A stretch of 64,000 nt of DNA from the NCBI GenBank assembly GCA_011634665.1, contig WAEK01000020.1, positions 124,501-188,500 of the forward strand. The letters run 5' to 3'. Source of the DNA: Mortierella sp. BCC40632 (Eukaryota; Mortierellomycota; Mortierellomycetes; Mortierellales; Mortierellaceae). The notes below the pieces were generated by a model, which had not been told where the DNA came from, made no database searches, and worked only from the letters and a program-made list of their open reading frames with translations. Every line of letters starts with the position of its first letter. Positions within the stretch are counted from its first letter, which is position 1. A program made the position numbers and the translations under genes. This document shows positions 1 to 12,225 of this stretch, in pieces.

Positions 1-603
1 TCCAATCCGTGCATAGAAACGCGCTCTCCGATGTTCAATCTCGATCAAGGCCTTGTCCTTTTCCAATTTTAGAGACGATGCCAATGAGGAGTTGGGTCCA
101 AGTCCATACTTTTGTTCAAGATCAGATCGTGTCAACTCGAGTGCCTTGTTCAAATAGAGCTCTGCAACATCGGGCTCGGGTGAGATCTCTTCACGAACCC
201 AAGCGCCATGGAGACAATTCTGGGCCGCGTTGGACAATCCAGGGGGAGAGGGACACTTGTAGTTCTCGATGTAGGCATGTGTGCCTGTCCAGCCAAGAAA
301 ACCAAGTGTCAAGGTGGTTGTAGAGAAGATCAAGACGTTCCGGATAGCCTTGGTGGTAGTGATCATGACTCTAGTCACGGGGGAAAGACTCTGGTCCAGG
401 TCCATCAGATGTGGGTTGGAAGACCTGGCGGGGGTCGAGAGTGTAAAAGACCGACGTGGAACTGCTGGAGTAGAGTGATGGGATGAGAATGTTGTTGCCC
501 ATGACTGGCGAGAATGCACAAGGGTCGATGGGCCCAGAGTAGGGCGGGAAGAAAGACGAGCCCTAGCAATGGCTGCACTTTTGAATGTCCAACTGCTTGA
601 CAT
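1..603 (-). CDS. 5' part of a mitochondrial inner-membrane TPR-type protein (Mgr3-like), runs off window
   Basis: The frame is open from an ATG at 603 down to the window edge, giving 201 codons without a stop; the 3' part lies outside. Residues 1-65 are rich in Arg, Ser and Thr with no acidic residues, which is what a mitochondrial presequence looks like. One hydrophobic span follows at about residues 88-108. After it comes a soluble helical part starting with YIENYKCPSPPGL, with a helix pattern (ELYLNKALELTRSDLEQKYG) that fits the start of TPR-like repeats. Presequence, single membrane span and TPR domain is the order of fungal Mgr3-type adaptors of the i-AAA protease. That identity is inference; the topology is directly visible. 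No intron is needed in the visible part. An upstream minus-strand gene ends at 966. Confidence 0.5.
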   Translation of the reverse strand, partial: MSSSWTFKSAAIARARLSSRPTLGPSTLVHSRQSWATTFSSHHSTPAVPRRSFTLSTPARSSNPHLMDLDQSLSPVTRVMITTTKAIRNVLIFSTTTLTLGFLGWTGTHAYIENYKCPSPPGLSNAAQNCLHGAWVREEISPEPDVAELYLNKALELTRSDLEQKYGLGPNSSLASSLKLEKDKALIEIEHRRARFYARIG

Positions 604-965
604 GGTATCCTGGACTTTGTGGCTCCTGTGAAATCCCGTTCTGCCGAGTTGGAAAGAATGGAAGAAGATCAGAGCAAAGACTGCCCTTGCCTCGGAGAAA
701 AATGAACCCCCTTCTCCCTCCTCTTCCTCCCCACACACATTGTTCAAGACAAGCCACTCGGCGAACGTTGGGCACAGCAAGTGGTTGCTGCTTGCTTCAG
801 TTGTTGCTGTTGTTCCTTCTGCTCATGGGAAAATGAGTTTCGCATCGCACAATCGACGATTCGCACAGTGGAGGTGTGAAAATAGTTTCATAGAGGCCAA
901 TCTGTTTATTAGGCATGGTATTGCTGGCTGGGAAAGAGTGGGGAAATTGGTATATGGCTCGCTGT
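604..965. other. Intergenic, 5' flank of the mitochondrial protein gene
   Basis: This stretch separates two minus-strand genes. It holds the 3' flank of the small myristoylated protein gene and the promoter of the gene starting at 603. I see a CT-rich patch near 700-740 and no convincing coding frame. Confidence 0.5.
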
Positions 966-1616
966 CTAGTTCCATTGGGCCTGAGAAAAGAAGAAAACGA
1001 AGAAAACGAGGAAAAAGAAAATGGTCAGCCAATCACTGTCTCTCTTCTTTTTTTTTTTTTTTTTTTTTGGACATCCCATTGCTGCAGTTGATGGCTGTAG
1101 GGGAGGGGTGGGGGGTTACTCACATTGGTTGGCTCTGGCATAGACTCCTCGACGGCAAAAGGCGACTTTTTCTTGCTATCGGCAAGCTTCTTTGAGAGCG
1201 CTCCTCCACCCCCTTGCACTCCACGGTTCTCAGCCTAGAACGATAAAATATAGTGATTAGTGGGAGACAAGGGTGGAAGCCTAATAAGGCTGCGATGATT
1301 GCTGGGGACATTGTTCCATTCCCTAGGAGAAAAAAAAAGAAGGAAAAAAAAAAAAAAAAGCGCTCCCATTGCTTATTACATCTTTAGCTCGCTTCATGGC
1401 AGCAAGTGCAGAGGGTGAAAGGTCGCTTTCTCTGGCTGATGTCTGCTGGCCTCCAAGCGTCTGACCACCAGTGGTGGATGGTCTCTGAGGTTGAGTTTGC
1501 TGATTCGATGGACCAGGTCTCCGCACTGCTGAGGCTGAGGCTGGGCCATCGGATGGGCTGCCTCCAAGAGCGCGGCCTTCGCTCTTGCGGTCAGGTTTGC
1601 CGCAGCATGCACCCAT
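966..1616 (-). CDS. Small N-myristoylated protein, SVIP-like
   Basis: Three exons fit: 1616-1380, 1234-1124 and 980-966 (complement), with donors GTAATA and GTGAGT, acceptors TTCTAG and TCTCAG, and all phases matching, giving 120 aa. The protein starts MGACCGK, a classic N-myristoylation site with a Cys pair for palmitoylation, so it should sit on a membrane face. The middle is low-complexity and Gln/Pro/Ser-rich. A charged helix (KRAKDAENRGVQ) and KKLADSKKKSPF follow, and the end is AQWN. This order, a lipidated tip followed by a short KRAK-type helix, resembles SVIP, the small p97/VCP-interacting protein of ER-associated degradation; the canonical AA pair of that motif is not clear, so the assignment is tentative. 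The last exon codes only four residues plus stop. Confidence 0.6.
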
Positions 1617-2432
1617 GATACGCCAGTCGAATCCAAGAAAAGAGTTATAGAAGAATAAACCAAGAGCTGCTGACAGAACTTTTGCCCGTCGTGTCCTTTG
1701 CTGTTGCTGGTGATGATTGCTGTAGCGATGATAAAGGTGATGCTCAATCTGAGACAGATTGAATCACAAGTGAGGGATGAGGAGAGCAAAGAAGAGAGGA
1801 GAGAGAGTGATTGAGACACACACAGAGAGAGAGAGTGGGTGAGTGGGCTTTGGGGCACCCTCAGCCTCAACTCGTTCTTTCTCTCCTTCCTCACGCAAAG
1901 CCTACAATCGCCTGTATCCCAACTCTTACCGCCACACACCCCCTTCTCAACACTTGCCCGATCACAATACGATTCATTTGACACTAGACATAACATTATA
2001 CCGAACAAGAACCCCCCCTTCCCTTCCTTCCCTCCCCTGCAGACTGCATGGCATCTGGTGCCAAAGGTACAAGAGCAAGAGCTGTGATCCCCCCACAGCA
2101 CGCCATAGTCCCCCTTTGGCCTCTCTGACCTGTCCCAGTTTTTTGCATCAAAGACGAAAGCGCGTCACATTGGCTTGGATTTTCTGTAGTAGCCAACGCG
2201 TTTCTACAGATCAGTTCATGCCAGCTGCATTGACAAAGACCAAGGCCCACCACATCCGCTGCTGGTAGCAAGGACAAGCAAATCCATATCGAAGGGTATT
2301 GAACATTCTATGCAATCACTCGCCCCTGACAATATTATTGTCTCTGTTGCTGTCTTGGACATCTTACCAACAAATTTATCCCCCATTCATCCTCATCGAT
2401 TCACCTAGGTTCCTACGCATAGTCTCCTTACC
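1617..2432. promoter_or_regulatory. Divergent promoter region with GA/CT tract
   Basis: This 0.8 kb lies between the start codons of the minus-strand myristoylated-protein gene and the plus-strand APSES gene. It contains a purine tract with CA/GA repeats near 1800-1845 and a pyrimidine-rich stretch at 1870-2045, like other promoters in this window. A 235-codon minus frame here has no protein-like composition and I do not call it a gene. Confidence 0.45.
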
Positions 2433-2956
2433 ATGGACCAGCATCCGCACCGCCAACAACAACAGCAGCAACACCATCAACATCAACATCTGTACCAGCA
2501 ACAGCAACAGCAACAGCAGCAGCAGCAACGGCCGTACTACCAGCAGAGATCCGTCTCTGATGTTGGACCTCATCATCACCATCATCTTGCCGGAGTGATG
2601 CCAGGCCCTGCTGGCAACAATCTCGATCTGAACATGGTAGCACCAACGCAAGACCTCTCCACCTTCACTACTTCTTCCCCCACACCTATGGGCAAGTCTG
2701 CCATACCACCAGCATCATTAATGTCGGCCAATGACAGTCTTATCCACTCAGCTTCAGGTTTGGGTGCCATCATCCATCCATCAGGTCCGTCCTCAGGGTC
2801 TTCTTTGTCTCAGGGCACAAGCTCGGTCAGTGGCGCACAGCCACCGCAGCCGCCAGTGCCAACCCCTGCCTCCGCATTCGAGTCAGGTTCGACGCTCTTC
2901 AAGACACCCACTGCAGTGCTTCTTCAGAGACAACAGCAGTTGCAACAGCGATTGCA

Positions 2957-2987
<31 letters not shown>

Positions 2988-3449
2988 TCAAAGCAGCAAG
3001 AGATGAATTCAATCACTCCAGCACCTTTACAACTACAGATACCTTCGCCTATGCCATTACCTCCGCACCATGCTTCCCCACAATCTCCTCAAGGAGTGAA
3101 CACTATGGCTTCTGCCTCTTCATTATCAGCTTCACCAGCAACAACGACCCCTCAAGGCCCTATCGGACCACCTCCAAAGACTCAGATTGGAAATTTGCCA
3201 ATGCCTAGCCATGGACCAACCACGCCACAACCATTGACACCAACCCAGTCTCTGGGCACATATCCAACTCAGCACTCCCAACAGCAGCAGCAAGGACAGG
3301 GTGGTATGGCCCCTTTGCCGTCTCCGGGGATATCAATGAAGCAATCATTTCTGTCTCAGCCTTCACCGTCGGAGCCCAAGCCAAATTCATTACAGCTCCT
3401 TAGGCAACAACAACAGATACTCCAGCAACAACGCCAACAGCAGCAGCAG

Positions 3450-3490
<41 letters not shown>

Positions 3491-6400
3491 GCAGCAGCAA
3501 CAACAGCAACAACAACAACAACAGCAACAACAACAACAACAGCAACAACAGCAACAACAGCAACAACAGCAACAACAGCAACAACAGCAACAACAGCAAC
3601 AGCGACCACCATCGCCAGCGCCCCAATCACAGAATCATCCGGTACCTACAACACCAGTTCCTCCTCGACCAGTTCAACAGCCACCCCCATCATCGCAACA
3701 ATCACACTATTCACAACCCCAACCGCCTACACCTCAACAACCTTCACAGTCGCAGCATCAACAACATTTATCATCATCCCAGTCAATACCTCACCATGAG
3801 ACTAACGCCATGCATGGATACCAACACCCAGCATCAGACCATATTCCTAGTTCGGAATCGTTGTCGCAGGTTCAGACACGACCAAATACTCTTAATAGAC
3901 ATGCTACCTACCCATCACCTACCTCGCATCACTCCTCATTAGCACAGCAGCAACCATACCGCTCTGAATATCCGTCCGCCCCTATAACGGAACCAAGCGG
4001 TCATGACAGTAGAGAGAATTATAATGAAGGATTTGGACAGGCCACGCATGGATTGGTTGATGCTGGAGAGCGGGAAAGAACCTCTTCTGGTACAGGGGTT
4101 GAGAACCTATCCAGGACATCACCTGCGCCCTCTTTGCCAATCCCACAACCTCCTCCCACTCAGCACCATCACCAGTTATTAATGACAGGAGAACCAAGAA
4201 CGGGAAGTGTTGGCGGTAGTAACGATAACAGACCGCCATTGGAGGCTGTGAGCAGCGGTCCTTCATCAGTCTATTCAGGGGGACCACCAATGGGCGAGTC
4301 GGAGCTCACTCGATCTCTAGGCATGCCTCCTCCATCGCAGCCACCGCCATCACAACCTCACCAGCATTACTCTTATCCACCACGGCCGCCGTCCCCGCTA
4401 CATCACCAGCAACACATGTTCCATTCTCCACAGCAACCCTATCACCCCCATCCCCATCCTCATTCATCCCACCAATCGGTCAAGCAGGAACTAGACCAAG
4501 ATCCATACGAACAGGAGGCTGTCCGTCAACCTTCTTCGATTTCCAATTCTGCACGGAGCAGTGCTGGTATTGTCCCTGTTGGTCCGAGTCAAATCTTCAA
4601 GGCTACTTACTCGGGGGTTCCAGTGTTTGAGATGATTTGCAAAGGGGTAGCAGTCATGCGACGACGATCGGACTCGTACCTGAATGCGACTCAGATCCTC
4701 AAAGTGGCCGATTTCGACAAACCTCAACGAACACGGATTCTGGAGCGTGAAGTACAAAAGGGACAACATGAAAAAAAGTTCAAGGAGGGTATGGAAAGTA
4801 CCAAGGTAAAAATAGATTTTAAAATGGGAGAAAAAAAAAAAAAGGATTGGTCAAGAAGGGTTTTTTACAACACACATCCGAGTAGCCATCGAGATTCTGA
4901 CTTTTTTTTTTTTTTTTTTTTTCCTCTTTACTTCCCATCATTACAAATGATATAGGAACATGGGTCCCTTTTGAAAGAGGGGTCCAGCTTTGCAGAGAAT
5001 ACAGTGTGATTCATCTTCTTCAACCCTTGATCGACTACCAGCCAACAAAAACAAGTCCACCTCTAGCACCCAAACATTTGACAGCTGCATCCAATCGACC
5101 CAGAAAGCCACGCGAATCTCGCCTACCAGGATCAGAGGGCGAGGCGGGTCCTGGAAGGGAAGGGAAGGTGAGACGTCGACGGAAACAACATGCAGGTCAT
5201 TTACTGCTTCCCAAACCCTTGGGTCCCGATGGGATGCCCATCCCCGTTTCAGGACTCGCTGTTGGAGGCGAAGGTTATGGGGCGGACCAAATTCATGGCG
5301 AGGGTGGCGCAGGTGCAGGCGAAATGTATGACGATGGCGAGGGCTCCGAGGACGATGATGATGATGATAGCGATGAGACAGGAGACGATGATACAGGCGA
5401 TGATACAGGCGATGATGATGATACAGGCGACGATGACGACGAAGATGGAACAAGAGACGGTGAGGACGATACTATGAGTGAGACTGGACAGAGCAATACA
5501 GACAGCCAAATAGGTAAATGGATGACCTTTTTTATTGGTCACTAGAGCCATGACTTTGTCTTATCACAGGGCTCAACAATGTCTCCTAATATTCTCTGTA
5601 CTTTTTTTTTTTTTTTTTTTTTTTTTGCCATAATAGACAGTGACATTAGCATGGAAGACTCGACAAGTGTATTATCAGACTTTACGAGAACTCATAGCAG
5701 GACACCCTCTCCTATTGGGTCGCGCGAGACAGCCCCACCGCCACTGCCACAATCATTTCCACCACCGCCACTACCACCAGCTCCATCACTGCTACCACCG
5801 CCCCCAATCCCTGCCCCTGAACTGATGAATCCGGTGAATATTCCGCCTTCCACTGCCCCTGCTCCTATTGACCCTCCTCCTGTTATTAATAACGCCCGTG
5901 GGGAGAGAGGCCCCGACGACGGCAGTGGAGCTTCTTCGAGCGAATTATCAGATGTTGGTACCTATTCATCCTCCCTCTCGACCACCTCGGCCACAATGGC
6001 TGCACCTGCTCGTCGACGTGGACGTGGACGAGGAAGAGGACCGGGACGACCACGAGGACACCGACGCGAATTGACTCGGTCATCTGCCGAGATTTCTCCT
6101 TCAAGACCCTCTCGGAAACATGGTCGACCAGGCGATGAGCTATTTATTGACTATAGAGGTGGGAGAGGAGGACGGGCCAGTGGAACCCTCTCTTCCTTGG
6201 CAGGTGCCGCAACAGGACCTGAACCACGGAGACGGAGAGGTGGTCGTCGTCGTATGGAGAGTGGTGGTAGTGAGATTTTGGCCGAAGGAGATGACATGTC
6301 TCAGACGGAAGATGCAGAAGGCGCTAGCGCAGCTAACCGTGGAGGCGATAGCGATGACGACGACGATGGTAATTTTGAGGATGAGAATGGGGAAGGTCAG

Positions 6401-8725
6401 ACAGAAGATCGCAATGAGACATCTCGACGTTCTGCCAGTCAGGACATGCGTCGATCTCCAGCAGTTGCCTCTACGTCGGGTGCAGCGACCATGGCCAGCG
6501 CTCTCACAGATCTTGGGATGGGTCATTTATTGGAATCAGGTGGGGCCAGCTCTCGAGGACCCCATGCAGATGCGTTGCTCGAATATTTTGTCACAGACTC
6601 TGATCGACTACCAAGTGTCTTGACCAACCCACCATCGGATTTGGATATCAACCTTGCTATCGATGACGAGGATCATACGGCCCTACATTGGGCAGCAGCC
6701 ATGGCCAAGCTTGAAGCAGCAACGATCTTGATCCAGGAGCGAAGAGCAGATACGTTCCGATTGAACACTGGAGGTCAGACGGCTTTGATGAGGAGTGTCC
6801 TGTTTACAAACAGTTATGAGGAAAAGACTTTCCCAGCCTTGTTGGAGCTTTTGCAAAAGACTATCTTTACAATCGATGTGGCCGACCAGACAGTCTTTCA
6901 TCATGTCATTGCATCTGCAGCCACGGCGGTGACCGAGGCAAAGACCGAATTGGCAGAAGTGATGGCCACAACAGCACCAGGGTCGACCCCGGCATCGACC
7001 CCACAGACTTCTGTCTCACCAGCGACCGTGGCTTCCAAGATTCGACTCAGACTCCACGCAGCACGATATTATCTTGAAACGTTGCTCCAAAAGCTCTCAC
7101 CCCATCCATCCGAGTTGGCGTCCATCATCAATGGACAGGACAGTGCAGGCGATACGGCCTTGATCTTGGCCGCACGATCTCTGGCAGAAGTGTGTAGTCA
7201 TGGTCTGGGTTTCGCTCTGAGTAGCAGCCGAAAGATTGTCCGATTGTTGATCAGCTCGGGAGCCGATACCCAGATCCAGAACCAAACTGGCAAGTGTGCA
7301 GAAGAATATCTGGAGGAAGCTGAAGAGGCAGCAGAAGCTGCTGCTGTCGAAATGGCGACTCTTAAGGCTCTGACAACCACAAATTCTGCATCGGCCACAG
7401 TATCGACCTCGGGTACACCGATCACACCCGAGATTGCTATTTTGCCTACTTCAGGAGTTGTTGGGATCACAGGGACGAAGAAGGGATCGGCTAGTACTCA
7501 ACCAGAATCCGGGACGACACAAGGACCCGAAGGTCCCCGACCCGCCGGTATTCATTTCCGACCCACTCGAGCAGAGGACGATCCTGGAACAGATAATGCC
7601 TCGAGAAGAGAGACTGAACCCCTGCCACTTCCTTTGTCGTCACGATCAATGATGGTGAATAACTCTAGTACTGGATCTATCTCGACCTATTATCCTCCAC
7701 CTATTCGTCGTGTGAATCCATTCTTGGCTCGACAACCTCCAACCAGACCATTTGGTAGTCATCCTGGTGAAGATCAAAGAGGACTTTATCAACAATTACA
7801 AGAAGCCAACTCGATGAACATGACTAGCTCGCAGACCTCCAAGACTGAACAACAAGAGTCAGCCCAGTCAGAGGAGCAGTCTATCAAGGATGTAGACCCT
7901 CCTTCAAATCCACCAGTTCAGGATTCAACAACCGTCAAGATGATCCCAACAGTGAGCGATCTCTTTCATCGACTAACGGAATCCTATGAACGAGATATCT
8001 TTGACAAGAGTCAAGATGTTCAAGAGATCCGGTTTGTGTTGCAACAGGTTCAGGCCGAGGTGGTGGAGGGACGATGGGCAATGGAAGAGATCAAGGTTCA
8101 GGAACGGATGTTGACCCATGCTCAAGATCAAATCAAATCCCTTGAACAACGGATCAAACAAGAGGTCGAACTTCGACAACGATTGAGAATCCAAGCATTG
8201 GTCACAGAATCAGAGGTGAAAGAAAAGAATGATGTCCCCAATAGGATCGTACCGGAGACAGAAGAGACCAAGAAGATGGGTCCAGGTGAACAAGAAAACA
8301 AAGTCAATGAAACTCGAGGGATTCCTGGATCAATGTCGAGTGGAGAAGCCCCGTTACCTCACCTTGCTCAAGGAAATTCTTTGACCATACAATCGATGGA
8401 GACGGGTCCTTCTATTCCAGTCAATCCAGAGACAAGTGCTCTTCATCCTCTCTCTGTCCTGGAGACAGATGGAACCAGTACAAGAATGTTGGAATTTGAA
8501 AAGGAGGCAGCACTTTTGCGGACAGAATTGAGACGACTTCAACATCGACGAAAAGATCAAACAGAGGAATGGGTCCGATTGAAGAGTCAACAAGGGATGA
8601 GTTATCCAGGTCAAGTTCATAGTCAAGCGGAATACCGACGATTGATTGCATTGTGTTGTAATGTCTCTGTGGACCAAGTCGATGCCCTGGTCGATCCTCT
8701 CCTCGCCTCATTAGACAAGGAGTGA
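2433..8725 (+). CDS. APSES/ankyrin cell-cycle transcription factor (MBF/SBF type), polyQ-rich, with a frame break in the DNA-binding domain
   Basis: Exons are 2433-4805, 4956-5513 and 5637-8725 (about 2006 aa once the frame is continuous). The N-terminal 700 residues are Gln/Pro/Ser-rich, with one Q run of about 60 residues (3420-3600). The APSES (KilA-N-like) DNA-binding domain starts near residue 719 ([19 protein letters not shown]) and crosses intron 1 (VQGGYGKYQ / [18 protein letters not shown]). Next come an Asp-rich stretch (5340-5460), an AT-hook-like Arg/Gly segment with GRPRG (6014-6075), ankyrin repeats ([17 protein letters not shown], about 6670-7300), coiled coils (8000-8190, 8485-8570) and the C-terminal signature [19 protein letters not shown]. 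This is the order of Mbp1/Swi4/Res proteins, which drive G1/S genes. The zero frame leaves the conserved sequence at the A7 run 4771-4777; splice phase at 4805 only works in the other frame. See findings. Confidence 0.85.
3420..3603 (+). repeat. CAG/CAA repeat coding a ~60-residue glutamine run
   Basis: An imperfect CAG/CAA array encodes an almost pure Gln run inside the APSES factor. The mixture of CAG and CAA codons, with a regular CAACAACAG unit in the second half, suggests unit duplication as well as slippage. Shorter Q runs lie at 2450-2530 and 2930-3000. Antisense frames over this array read as poly-Leu or poly-Val and are shadows. Confidence 0.9.
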
Positions 8726-9069
8726 TTCAAGAAGAAGAAAAGGAAGAGGAGGACGAGGACTGAGGAGAGGGGAGGAGGAAGGAGAAGGAGAAGATGAATG
8801 AGGACGAGGACAAGGATATGGAGACCATGTACATTATGCATTCTACAAACTAGTTGCTGAACTCGACCACACACGCTCGCATATGCGCAATGTTGTTTCT
8901 TTACTCTACAATAGAAAAAATATATATCATGAATTTTTTTGAGCTCGAGGGAAAAGAAAGGAAGGGAGGAAAGTACTGAGATGAGATTGGGAAGGAGTAT
9001 GAGAGGGGAGCTAGTCGATTTTCCTTTTTTTTTTTTTTTTTCTTTTTTTCTTTTTTTTTTTTTTTTTTT
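8726..9069. other. Convergent 3' region with T runs
   Basis: This is the shared 3' space of the plus-strand APSES gene and the minus-strand MFS gene. It holds a GA-rich patch (8728-8800), an AT-rich spot near 8920-8940 that could serve 3'-end formation, and T runs at 9025-9071 directly behind the MFS stop codon. Confidence 0.5.
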
Positions 9070-12000
9070 TTATACATTCAAGACCTGAGTAGTCGAAGTT
9101 CTACCCCGGAGTCTTGCCAAAAGAGTGGCGATTTGGGCGGAAAAGATGATTGGGGTCGAGGCAACGGTCATACATCCAAACATAATCATTGTCCATCGGA
9201 ATCCAAACTTTTCATAAATATAACCCGCCAAAATCGGTCCCACCGCCATCGACAACGAATATGTCATGTTGTAAAGTGCATAGGTCTTGGCATAAGCATT
9301 CCATCCTTGTTGATTCACCACATCGGCCATCGCTGGCAACAATGGAGTCAGGATCGTCGACGATCCCAATCCAAAGATCGCCAAGGGGAGAATAAAACCC
9401 AAGAATGACTTGGGCAAGGCCAAAGCAAACGTCGCCATCGCAAACAGAACCATGCCCACGAGCGAGACATAGAAATGTCCAGATCGGTCCGCAACATAAC
9501 CAATACCCGAAGCAAAGAGAGTGGGAAAGATGGCCGCCGTGAGAACAAGACCGGTCTGGGTGGGTGTCGCGTTGAGCAAGTCCTGCAAATACAAAGGGAA
9601 GATGGGTTCCAATCCTATCCAGATAGTAATCATATGACATGGTCAGTAGAAAAAAAAAAAAAAAAAAAAAAAGGTTTTCGACTGGAAAGTAGGTTACCTG
9701 AAAATACGCTTGCTGCAACAAATGTCGCCAAGAGACAGCAAATAATGGTCCAGTTGCTTGCAATCGTGAGCATTGATACATCTTCCTCATCGGACTCTGT
9801 AGACTCGCTGCCAGTAGTTGAAACTGTGCCATAACCTTCATGGGTCGCGTTCGGTGTATTGGAATGTTGCGATGAAAGGAGTTGATCTTGTTCGTGTCTC
9901 TCCTTCGCATTTTGGTCATGGTGGACTGCATCCTCAAGAGTCTCTTGCGACTTGATCGAGCTAGGCATGGCGGCCAGAGTCGGATCAGCGGCTACCATGG
10001 TACTTGTTGTTGGATGAGTCTCTTCCACAGCATGAGAATTGGTGATCGTCAAAGCATCGACCTCTTGATCCAACGATGGTTCGCCCGAGTGCCTCGATCC
10101 ATGCTCTCCTGCGTGATTACTGTGTTCGCTCACACTGTTACTGCTCCTCGATCCATTGCTGTTTCCGTTCGACGCCCGCTTCTTCTTTTCAGGTTCAGCA
10201 ATAAAGACGATACAAAGAAAGTCGATGATAGCCAGGGCTGCACAAAAGATGAATGGAGCTGCATAGCCATGGTACTCATAGAAGTAGGCACCGACCATGG
10301 GACCCATCATAAATCCGATGGCGTTTGCCATCATACAGGCACCCATGACCACACCCAGATTGTCAGGCGGATAAACATCGGCTAGCATACCCAAGCCGAT
10401 CGTCCAAGAGGCCCCGCCTGCAGAACCTTGGCCGATACGAGCAATGATCAGAACCCAGTAATTGGAGGCCATCGAGAACCCAATCGTCGCTACTGCTAGA
10501 CCCAGCATCCCGACCATCATTGGCACCTAAGATGGCCGTATCCGGATAAGAAGAAACGAAGAGACATGTGAAGTCGAGTGTGTGGTGTGTAACGTAACGT
10601 TGAGAAAGATGAGAACGGTTAGAATTTTTTTTTGGATTTACTGCACTCGAGCAGGTATGTTCGGGCAAAAAGGCATGAGAGCAGGAACCAGTGGTAGTCA
10701 CGAGAACAGGAGGGAGGAGAGGGAGGGAGGAGCGTTATTCTGCTTACCCTCCGGTTCTGGTACTTGTCACTTAGGATGGCAAAGAATGGAGTCGAGGCCA
10801 AGAGGCCGATGGCTATGAGAACATTATCCACACGAGAAGAGACAAACAGAGTCAGTGGGCAGAGCTCCATTCTTGCGGAGGTGGGAAATTGTGTCGTTCC
10901 TCGAATCATCAAAGCCCCGCCTTGACACCTCTTTTTTTTTTTTTTCTTTTTTTCTTTCCATCTTTCTCTTTCTCTTTGGTAACAGGGCGCCCACATGGTT
11001 CCTGGGTTGGGTGGTACCTGGATCACGTTTTCAATTCGTACCCCGCCTCATCCAACCAGTCGGCCTCACCTATTCCTTTGGGCCGACTCTTTGTCTTGTC
11101 TCCTCTTTTTTTTTCGTTTTGATTCAGGGGTGAAAAAAAAAGCAGCCGAAAAGAGAAAAAAAAAAGACCAGGGGAGATGGGGTGGTGACCAAAAGACCCT
11201 TCGATCAGCCAAAGTCTATCCTGCCGCTGCTGCTGTTTCTCTTGAGATGCTGTGTCCCGTAATCCGGCATGCTAATGTCACACGAGGTCTGTGACAAAGA
11301 AAAGCATGGCGGATCTCTCTTTCCTTCTTTCTCTCTTTCTCTCTTTCTCTCTTCCTCTTCTCTCTCTTTCTTTCTCTCTTCCTTCTCCTCAAAGAGTAGA
11401 CGAGGCGCAGACTGAGAGATTCCCACATGATCCAAATCCTCCTGTCCTCACGCCCTATTTTCATTATCTCTTTCGTCATTGATCAAAGCCCATGCCTCAC
11501 ACAGCCCTAGAGACTTTGCAACCTAGGCCGAATGGGCCGAACATTAAGAATGGAATCAGAGGAGGAGGAGGAGGAGGAGGAGGAGGAGTTTTGTCTTCGT
11601 TTTTTCTCTCTCTCTTTCTCTTACCATAACATGCAAAGAGGAGTCCGACCTCACTAGAGGTCCCTCCGAGACGCTCTCGGACAATGATGGGCAAGATGGG
11701 TACAACCACGCCGTAGACAACCTAAAAAAAAGGTAAAAATGGATATCCATGCATGCACGTCATGTCATCAACAAAAAAGAGAGAGAGAGAGAGAGAGAAA
11801 GCATATTGTGTTTGTGGACCGTTAGTTTGCATGAAGTAATGGGAAAAAGATTTAGGACCGAGATCGAGATTATCAGTGGCAACCCAGCCCGAAAGAAGAA
11901 AAGGCTCTCGAAAATGTCCACTTCTCCCGCCTCCTCAGAGGTTATGTCTCCGGGTAGTGGATGTGGGTGGATGTCATCCTGAGATGAAGAGGGGGAGAAA

Positions 12001-12225
12001 AGGACAAGGAAAAGGAAAAGGAACAGACTGAGACTAAGCATTTACCATGTCTGTGAAAAGGGCCATCGCTACAACACAGGCCACAGCGAGAGGCGCCCGA
12101 CGGGCTCTGTAGAGCATTGATCCATGCTTGCCAACATGTTGGTGGCGGCCGAGGAGTGGACTAGCTTCGCCGACACCTGCGTCTGCAGGAGTCTGAGTCG
12201 ATGACTGTGGGACAGGTGCAATCAT
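9070..12225 (-). CDS. MFS transporter, vesicular amine transporter-like (DHA1/SLC18 type)
   Basis: Five exons fit: 12225-12046, 11721-11625, 10812-10748, 10526-9698 and 9614-9070 (complement), all GT-AG with matching phases, giving 571 aa. TM1 (APLAVACVVAMALFTDM) is followed by VVYGVVVPILP and by the loop 2-3 motif A (AILSDKYQNRR), which marks proton-coupled MFS antiporters. GQGSAGGASWTIGLGMLADVYPP in helix 4-5 is the type seen in the vesicular monoamine/acetylcholine transporter branch. A cytoplasmic loop of about 120 residues rich in Asn, Ser and His (about 10190-9790) separates the two six-helix halves; the second half (LEPIFPLYLQDLLNATPTQTG) ends in a short tail. Substrate cannot be read from sequence; export of amines or toxic organic cations is a guess. 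Intron 2 is long (812 nt) and filled with GA/CT repeats. Confidence 0.85.

Noticed and set aside
1394..2101. 235-codon minus frame upstream of the small myristoylated protein
   Set aside because: It overlaps that gene's exon in another frame and then runs over CT/GA repeats; no domain.
3390..3630. Minus-strand poly-Leu and poly-Val/Ala frames
   Set aside because: Antisense of the CAG/CAA array in the APSES factor.
4771..4830. Certain call of programmed -1 frameshifting
   Set aside because: The slippery heptamer fits, but no close downstream stem is visible and homopolymer error is at least as likely, so it is left as a hypothesis.
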